Notes under the pieces: generated by a model
Told to the model about the DNA's origin: nothing
The model's input: the letters and a program-made list of their open reading frames with translations, nothing else
Database searches by the model: none
In this document: in pieces, positions 43,951 to 48,995 of the stretch
Layout: every line of letters begins with the position of its first letter
Position numbering within the stretch: the first letter of the stretch is position 1
Origin: Blastopirellula retiformator
Lineage (GTDB): Bacteria > Planctomycetota > Planctomycetia > Pirellulales > Pirellulaceae
DNA length: 48,995 nt
Assembly: GCF_007859755.1 (NCBI RefSeq)
Contig: NZ_SJPF01000002.1
Span: 816,035-865,029 of the forward strand
Direction of reading: 5' to 3'
Translations under genes and position numbers: made by a program

Positions 43951-45459
43951 TCACATCTTCAACGAACTAAACACCAGCGGCCCGATGGTCGAGATCACCA
44001 GCACGATCAGCGCCAGAGAGACGAGATTCAAGACGAAGCCCGCCTTCACCATCTGCCGCATCGTCACGCGTCCCGAGCTATAGACGATCGCGTTGGGGGG
44101 GGTCGCGACCGGCATCATGAAGGCGCAGCTGGCCGCCAACGTCGAGGGAATCAACAGCAGCAAAGGGCTGACCTGCAGTTGCTCCGCCGTGCTGGCCAAC
44201 ACCGGATTGAGCATTTCGACGCTCGCCAGGTTCGAGGTCAGCTCGGTCAGCCAAATCATCCCATTGGCGGTCAGCGCCGCCATCGCCAACGGAGGCAGCC
44301 CCTCCATCGCCGCGGCGAGCCGATCCCCCAAGTAGCGATCCAGCCCCGTCTCTTCCAAACCGCCGGCGAGCGCCACGCCGCCGCCAAACAGCAGCAAAAC
44401 GCCCCACGGAATGCGGGTCGTCGATTTCCAGTTCAGCAGTCGGCTACCGTCCACTTTGCCGCTTGGCAGGAAAAAGCAACAAAGTGCCATCAAGATCGCC
44501 GCAGTGCCGTCGTCGACAAACTTGTTGTCCAGCAGCGGTCCCCAACCCCAACCTTTCACCGGCTGGCGCAAGATCCACAGTAGCGCCGTGATCGTAAAAA
44601 CGGCGCCAACGCGCCACTCGGCCGCCGACATCGATCCCAGCTTTTCTAGTTCTTCGTTAATCACCTCGCGCCCGCCGATCGAAGCGTCTGATCCGCACGG
44701 AAAGATCCAATAGGTCATCAATCCCCAGCCGATCGCCAAGAATCCCAACGAGAAGGGCAAGGCCAGAATCATCCAGCTGAGAAAACTGACCGGCTCGGCA
44801 TTAGGAAAGGTACTGTCGTAAAAACCTTTGAAGGCGATGTTCGGAGGCGTTCCGACAATCGTCGCGACGCCGCCGATACTCGCCGCGTAGGCGATGCCCA
44901 GCATCAGCGCCGCTCCTAGATTGACGCGTCGCTCGAGACTCATCTTTCCCGCATCAACGCGGGTCAAGATGCTCGCCGCGATCGGCAACATCAACAGCGT
45001 CGTCGCCGTATTGGAAATCCACATCGACAGCGCGGCAGTCGCGATCATAAAGCCCAGCACGATTCGCCGCGGCCGATCTCCCACCGAGTAGACGATCGAC
45101 AGCGCCAACCGGCGATGCAGTCCGCTTTCCTCGACCGCCAGGGCGATCAGAAAGCCGCCGAGGAAGAGGTAGATGAAACGACTGCCGTAGCTGGCCGACA
45201 CGTCCGCCATCGACTCAATGCCAAGCAGCGGCATCAGCGCCAGCGGCACGAGCGCCGTCGCCGCCATTGGCAGCGCTTCGGTCACCCACCAAACGGCCAT
45301 CAGCGCGGTGATCCCGGCCATATAATTCAGCTTGGGTTCGCCGGGTCGCAGTTCGCCGCCGAAATAAGGCGCCACAATCAGCCCGATCGCAATCGCCAAC
45401 CCAGCCCAACGTCCGAACGTGGCGAGTCCGCCGGCGCCCTCTACAGGTTGCTCACTCAT
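43951..45459 (-). CDS. DASS-family sodium/dicarboxylate symporter
   Basis: 502 residues, about eleven to twelve membrane spans, SLC13/DASS family. The first signature helix pair includes WISNTATTLLMLPIA (SNT motif), and ATIVGTPPNIAFKGF is the conserved TPPN segment. The second inverted-repeat half has TSNLASVEMLNPVL, with SNL in place of the usual SNT, and MMPVATPPNAIVYSSGRVT. It should import C4/C5 dicarboxylates or similar anions with Na+. The altered second SNT may shift ion or substrate preference. Only 9 bases separate it from the lectin-like gene upstream. Confidence 0.9.
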   Translation of the reverse strand: MSEQPVEGAGGLATFGRWAGLAIAIGLIVAPYFGGELRPGEPKLNYMAGITALMAVWWVTEALPMAATALVPLALMPLLGIESMADVSASYGSRFIYLFLGGFLIALAVEESGLHRRLALSIVYSVGDRPRRIVLGFMIATAALSMWISNTATTLLMLPIAASILTRVDAGKMSLERRVNLGAALMLGIAYAASIGGVATIVGTPPNIAFKGFYDSTFPNAEPVSFLSWMILALPFSLGFLAIGWGLMTYWIFPCGSDASIGGREVINEELEKLGSMSAAEWRVGAVFTITALLWILRQPVKGWGWGPLLDNKFVDDGTAAILMALCCFFLPSGKVDGSRLLNWKSTTRIPWGVLLLFGGGVALAGGLEETGLDRYLGDRLAAAMEGLPPLAMAALTANGMIWLTELTSNLASVEMLNPVLASTAEQLQVSPLLLLIPSTLAASCAFMMPVATPPNAIVYSSGRVTMRQMVKAGFVLNLVSLALIVLVISTIGPLVFSSLKM

Positions 45460-45468
45460 GAGGATGAC

Positions 45469-46146
45469 TTATTCGAACTCGCCGCCGATTTCGACCGCCA
45501 TCGTTCCTTGATTGTCAGAATTGTTGACGTCGAACATCTTCAGAAACAACCGCCCGGTCGCTGGGGCGTTAAACTCACGCGACTTGCCGATCGAAAACGG
45601 TTTCGGCTTCTTGTCGCCCGGGTTGGCGATATAGCCGACCAGGCTTCCCAGTTTCAGATCGCGCAGTTCGCGCGGCGGCTCGACGCCGTCGGCGTCTCCT
45701 TCGAAAACAAACGTCCATTTCCCCTCGGCCGCGATCCGCAACAGCGCCCCTTGCTGCACGTTGATTCCAGTGTCGCGCCAGTCGCCGTTGGCGCTGATCA
45801 CCAGCGACTTCCGGTTCGACCCGATCAAATTGCGATTGATCGCATCCATCTTTTCTTGGGCTGTCTTGTATTGCGGCGCCAGTTTCAAGATCTCGGCGAA
45901 GACCGCTTTCGCTTTCGCCCAATCCTGCTTACGGGCATACTCGTCCCCCAAATCTTCCGCCTTCTCGACAAACTCGCGCTGGAATTTCATCAGCCGCGGA
46001 TCTTGGACCGTTGAATCGGGAGAAGCTTGCGATTGTCCGCCTGGGCGACCACGCCCCTGGGCGAGAACAGCGGAAACAAGCAGCGACGCGACGACGCTGG
46101 TCAATACCAACTGCCGCACGGCTGCCGGGACGTACCGGAAGTACAT
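45469..46146 (-). CDS. Secreted TPR-like/LecA-like lectin-fold protein
   Basis: 225 residues with a signal peptide (MYFRYVPAAVRQLVLTSVVASLLVSAVLA). A helical region follows (FVEKAEDLGDEYARKQDWAKAKAVFAEILKLAP), resembling a TPR pair. The C-terminal beta domain has ANGDWRDTGINVQQGALLRIAAEGKW, then GYIANPG and GRLFLKMFDVNNSDNQGTMAVEIG, the pattern seen in PA-I (LecA)-type galactose-binding folds. Carbohydrate or envelope binding is therefore a reasonable guess. GGAG upstream supports ATG 46146. Likely in one transcript with the DASS transporter gene. Confidence 0.65.
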   Translation of the reverse strand: MYFRYVPAAVRQLVLTSVVASLLVSAVLAQGRGRPGGQSQASPDSTVQDPRLMKFQREFVEKAEDLGDEYARKQDWAKAKAVFAEILKLAPQYKTAQEKMDAINRNLIGSNRKSLVISANGDWRDTGINVQQGALLRIAAEGKWTFVFEGDADGVEPPRELRDLKLGSLVGYIANPGDKKPKPFSIGKSREFNAPATGRLFLKMFDVNNSDNQGTMAVEIGGEFE

Positions 46147-46320
46147 ACGAGAAACTCCAGCGGGGGGGCAAAGCGATGGGAGAGTGGACATTAGAGCGTT
46201 CTACGCCGCGAAATTCAACAAAGGGACCGAGTGCTATACGGGACGCAGCTCGCGCGACCGCCCCACGAATTCGAACAGTCGCCCTCCCCCCAGTGTACTT
46301 CAGAAACGCCGCCGAACGCC

Positions 46321-46477
46321 TTAGCAGTCCGTTGATTTTCTCAACGGGCTGCTGGATCGCAGGGATGCGATCCCCAAATAGCGACGTAAGTCGTTAATTT
46401 GCGAGCCGCGAAGAGCTACGCTCTGAGCCTGGCGAGGTTGAAAAATGCCACGATGGCATTTTTCAACAGGCAGTTAG
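46321..46477. mobile_element. 149-bp palindromic element, copy 4 (46325-46473) with TTAG direct repeats
   Basis: Flanked by TTAG at 46321-46324 and 46474-46477. Most diverged copy, yet its length is still exactly 149. In its first stem (CAGTCCGTTGA / TCAACGGGCTG) one position changed from wobble to Watson-Crick and another the reverse, so pairing is kept. The rest of the 46147-46589 interval shows nothing else. Confidence 0.85.
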
Positions 46478-46568
46478 AAAACGAAACGTAACCCCGTCCA
46501 GACGACGAGGCCCGTCGTCCGCCAGGCTCTCTGCTCGCGCACAAACTACCCTTTAACCGCCACGAGAA

Positions 46569-47830
46569 GCACGGCGATCGCACCATAAATCACGTCCCCA
46601 GCAACACTTCCAGCAGATAGGCGTCGTTCCGACCCGCTTTTAGCCGCTTGTTCTTCACGCCCACCTTGGCTGTTTTGTTGTTCTTCAAGAGGCTCAGGCT
46701 CGTTCTTCTTAGCAGGCTGAAGTTGATGTCGGCGTGTCCTTTGCGGATGCGGCTTTGGTCCTCGCTGAACGTTACGTCGAGTTGCCAATGCAAACTGTTC
46801 TCGATACCCCAGTGACCACGGACCGCTTCGGCGAAGCGTTTTCCCGTGAGGTATTTGCTAACGATATAGTAGCGGACGTCGCTTGTCTCTTTGCCGTTTT
46901 GCTTGACGATGTTGATCGTCATGCCGATCGCCTTCAGGCTCTTCCACTTGCTCGCGTACGGAAAATCATCCGCATCGATCGGGCAGAGATAATAGTAGCG
47001 CGACTCCTCGCGGCCATGCCCTTTCTCGTGCGTTTCGTGACGATGAACTTTCAGCTTCTTGAAGTCGATTTCCATCGCGGCGACGAAGTGATCGCGAATC
47101 GCTTGATGCAGATAACGCTGATTTCCTTTGATCGCCAGGCAATAATCGCCGCCTGCGTCGACGATCTTGGCGGCGATCTCTTTCTGACAACCCATCGCGT
47201 CGATCGTCACCAAACAGCCGGAAACCTCGATGATTTCGAGCAATTTCGGAATCGCCGTGATCTCGTTACTCTTGGCGTCGGTCGCCACTTGACCGAGGCT
47301 CACATGATTAGCGGTCGCCCAGGCGCTGACCATGTGAATCGCCGCCTTGCTGCTGGCGGCGTCGAAACCGCGCCGCAACGTCTTGGCGTCGATCGCGATG
47401 ATTTGTCCGTCGGTGATCTCTTGCAGCGCCGTGATCCAACTCAGCAAACACTTCTCGAACTCGGCCGGCTTCAGCGCGCCGAGAATCGCGTTGAAACGAT
47501 CATGCGAAGGGACGCCGCTGCTCATGTCGAGAAACTTCGAAAGCCACTCCTTCTTATCCTCCGCCCAATCGGCGATGGCGACAAAATCGTCCGCCCCGCC
47601 GAGCACCGCGCAGAGCGACATCGTGACGATGTTGACCAGCGGATAAGTCACCTTCCGCGTGCGCGGATCGGTCAGGTCGGCAAAGTGCTGTTGAATCGAA
47701 GCGGCCGAAGAAGACATGCGGAAGACCTCCCTGCAAAGCGAACGCCTGGCGGCGAAACGGACGTCGCGAAATCGCCAAGACGTATTTGCCGGATTATCGC
47801 AGATTGCCCATCATGGCGCAATCGCCGTGC
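46569..47830 (-). mobile_element. ISAs1-family insertion sequence
   Basis: Contains one complete transposase gene (46590-47717). Candidate imperfect terminal inverted repeats are GCACGGCGATCGCACCATAA (46569-46588) and the complement of 47811-47830, matching at 17 of 20 positions; the transposase stop abuts the left one. No clear target duplication at these exact ends, so the true tips could be a few bases outside. Confidence 0.65.
46590..47717 (-). CDS. ISAs1-family transposase
   Basis: 375 residues, full length for the family. The N-terminal H_repeat-associated region (IQQHFADLTDPRTRKVTYPL, then VGVPSHDRF-like SSGVPSHDRFNAIL) is followed by the DDE domain: QIIAIDAKTLRRG (first Asp), VTIDAMGCQKEIAAKI (second Asp) and RGHWGIENSLHWQLDVTFSED (the Glu region). 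No frameshift or stop, so it could be active. Start ATG 47717. Lies next to an IS3-family element and a 149-bp repeat, marking this end of the window as an insertion hotspot. Confidence 0.92.
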   Translation of the reverse strand: MSSSAASIQQHFADLTDPRTRKVTYPLVNIVTMSLCAVLGGADDFVAIADWAEDKKEWLSKFLDMSSGVPSHDRFNAILGALKPAEFEKCLLSWITALQEITDGQIIAIDAKTLRRGFDAASSKAAIHMVSAWATANHVSLGQVATDAKSNEITAIPKLLEIIEVSGCLVTIDAMGCQKEIAAKIVDAGGDYCLAIKGNQRYLHQAIRDHFVAAMEIDFKKLKVHRHETHEKGHGREESRYYYLCPIDADDFPYASKWKSLKAIGMTINIVKQNGKETSDVRYYIVSKYLTGKRFAEAVRGHWGIENSLHWQLDVTFSEDQSRIRKGHADINFSLLRRTSLSLLKNNKTAKVGVKNKRLKAGRNDAYLLEVLLGT

Positions 47831-48009
47831 GGCAATCCTCAAGGCACTACTCCGTTTACGCAGTATAACCTTCATTAGTAGTAGTCCGTGTAACCGAGGA
47901 TGTCCCATGTAATATTTCCCCATGCATCTTCCGTGACCATTAGTCCATAGTGATAAGCGCTGTGAGCCGTGAAGTGGACCCCAGTTTTCGGACCACGGGA
48001 GCGAGTTGC

Positions 48010-48870
48010 TTAGGTGGATACCTTGGCTCCCCGTCGCTGGCTGGTGTGGACCGCCCATGGGGTTCGATTGCCCAGCGACTGATGAGGACGTTCGTGGCTA
48101 TAGAATTTGAAATACCGAGTCAGTCCTTTCTGACAATCGGCGCCTGACTCGTAATGCTTGAGGTAGATGTCTTCGTATTTCACGCTTCTCCATAACCTTT
48201 CGATGAAAACGTTGTCCAACGCCCGGCCGCGACCGTCCATGCTGATCTCGATCGCGCTGGACTTCAATCGATCCGTATACTGGCGACTGGTGAATTGAGC
48301 TCCTTGATCCGTGTTGAAAATCTCCGGCGTTCCTTGATCCAACGCCTCGTCCAAGGCGGCTACGCAGAACTCGACGTCCATGCTGTTCGACAATCGCCAC
48401 GACAAAACGTAACGGCTGAACCAATCCATCACCGCGACCAGATACAGATATCCATGCCGCATCGGAATGTACGTGACGTCGCTCGACCAAACCTGATTCG
48501 GGCGGTTGATCACCACGTCTCTCAGCAGGTACGGATAAATTGGATGATGCGGCGCTGGTCGACTTGTGGAAGGTCCCGGCGCGAGCCCTTTGAGCCCCAT
48601 AATTCGCATCAAACGCTGGGTTCGCTTCCGATTGACGGCGAAGCCTTGCTGATGCAAAAAGGTGGTCATGTTGCGGCTGCCCCAGAAAGGCGTCTGGAGG
48701 TACTGCTTGTTGATCCTTTGCATCAAGTCGAGGTTTTCCGCCGTCTCGGGAACCGGTTCGTAGTACAACTGCGAGCGTTGAACGCCCAGCAGTTGACACT
48801 GCCTGCGAACGCTGAGTTTCGGGTGACCATGGTCGATCCATCGCAGCGCCTCGTCACGAGTTCTCGGCAA
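48010..48870 (-). CDS. IS3-family transposase OrfB (DDE integrase domain)
   Basis: 286 residues in the OrfB frame from a TTG at 48870. The HTH_21 segment (YLQTPFWGSRNMTTFLHQQG) precedes the rve integrase core with VWSSDVTYIP (Asp131), NTDQGAQFTS (Asp188) and DNVFIERLWRSVKYE (Glu224), spaced D35E as in IS3. It is normally made as an OrfAB fusion by -1 frameshifting; the A-run with A_AAA_AAG at 48871-48880 lies at the junction. Intact in this window. Confidence 0.92.
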   Translation of the reverse strand: MPRTRDEALRWIDHGHPKLSVRRQCQLLGVQRSQLYYEPVPETAENLDLMQRINKQYLQTPFWGSRNMTTFLHQQGFAVNRKRTQRLMRIMGLKGLAPGPSTSRPAPHHPIYPYLLRDVVINRPNQVWSSDVTYIPMRHGYLYLVAVMDWFSRYVLSWRLSNSMDVEFCVAALDEALDQGTPEIFNTDQGAQFTSRQYTDRLKSSAIEISMDGRGRALDNVFIERLWRSVKYEDIYLKHYESGADCQKGLTRYFKFYSHERPHQSLGNRTPWAVHTSQRRGAKVST

Positions 48871-48995
48871 CTTTTTTTTTGAGCCACTCCAGCTCGACCT
48901 TCAGTCGTCCGATCTGCTCATACAACTCGGCCGGATCGGGCTCATCGCTCTTGGCAGGCTTCGCGCTGCCCCCTTCAAAGGCCTGCTCGGCCCCA
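48854..48995 (-). CDS. IS3-family OrfA, C-terminal part (cut by window edge)
   Basis: The last 46 codons of OrfA are visible, ending DPAELYEQIGRLKVELEWLK followed by KKVAENS and TGA at 48854-48856. The helix with heptad-spaced Leu is the leucine-zipper multimerisation region of IS3 OrfA. It overlaps OrfB by 17 bases in the -1 frame. The helix-turn-helix start lies beyond the window. Confidence 0.85.
   Translation of the reverse strand, partial: GAEQAFEGGSAKPAKSDEPDPAELYEQIGRLKVELEWLKKKVAENS

Larger units (their letters stand above)
47970..48995 (-). mobile_element. IS3-family insertion sequence (left part inside window)
   Basis: Carries orfB (48010-48870) and the end of orfA (48854-48995 and beyond). 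A probable IS tip starts near 47970 with TGAAGTGGACCCCAG, the kind of end seen in IS3 elements; the other tip is outside the window. The two genes overlap across a run of nine A, the likely programmed frameshift site. Confidence 0.8.

Overview
The window reads as a chromosomal piece of a planctomycete, most likely Pirellulaceae (Blastopirellula/Rhodopirellula-like). The reasons are two DUF1559 proteins with a prepilin-type N-terminus, a Cys-rich YTV-repeat envelope protein, a Tat-exported Gfo/Idh/MocA oxidoreductase, a PQQ-type beta-propeller with EF-hands, small planctomycete-style lipoproteins, frequent absence of a clear Shine-Dalgarno, and many small interspersed repeats. Species assignment is inference; no rRNA or tRNA gene was seen.

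Layout. 1-2.3 kb: tail of an IS4 transposase, a gene-poor stretch with seven copies of a CGGTCCAGTCC motif, a DUF6940 gene and a foldback element. 2.3-6.9 kb: class I fructose-bisphosphate aldolase, a secreted helical protein, an Nramp-like transporter without the usual metal ligands, a lipoprotein and a DUF1559 protein. 7-16.5 kb: sugar metabolism, namely nagB-nagA behind three palindromic operator-like sites, a LacI regulator, two Gfo/Idh/MocA proteins, a frameshifted secreted alpha/beta hydrolase and treZ. 16.6-17.5 kb: a pseudogene with a nonsense codon, a +1 frameshift and an inserted 149-bp element. 17.7-22.5 kb: a plus-strand cluster (DUF1559, PQQ/EF-hand propeller, lipoprotein, AztD-like propeller) and a damaged OsmC gene. 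22.6-27.3 kb: a hypothetical gene, lutABC (lactate oxidation) with a 13-G tract in its leader, and an orphan histidine kinase. 27.5-30.4 kb: YTV protein and a TerB-like/degenerate HNH protein. 30.7-35.2 kb: YeiH transporter, LarA-like protein, thioredoxin-like TlpA protein. 35.2-39.5 kb: minus-strand cluster of beta-carbonic anhydrase, SulP transporter, tandem Usp and a bestrophin with an internal stop, a plausible bicarbonate/anion-handling operon. 39.7-46.2 kb: envelope genes (Cys-rich protein, porin), SDR, Dabb protein, DASS transporter, lectin-like protein. 46.5-49 kb: an ISAs1 element and an IS3 element running off the window.

The most striking feature is a family of exactly 149-bp elements (four full copies). 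Each is flanked by an identical 4-bp direct repeat (TTAG three times, GTAG once) and is packed with consecutive hairpins. Element plus one duplicated tetramer is 153 bp (3 x 51), so insertion preserves reading frame. One copy sits inside a gene without stopping the local frame; two copies sit exactly at the CTAA of a gene's stop codon. This behaves like a non-autonomous, frame-compatible palindromic element.
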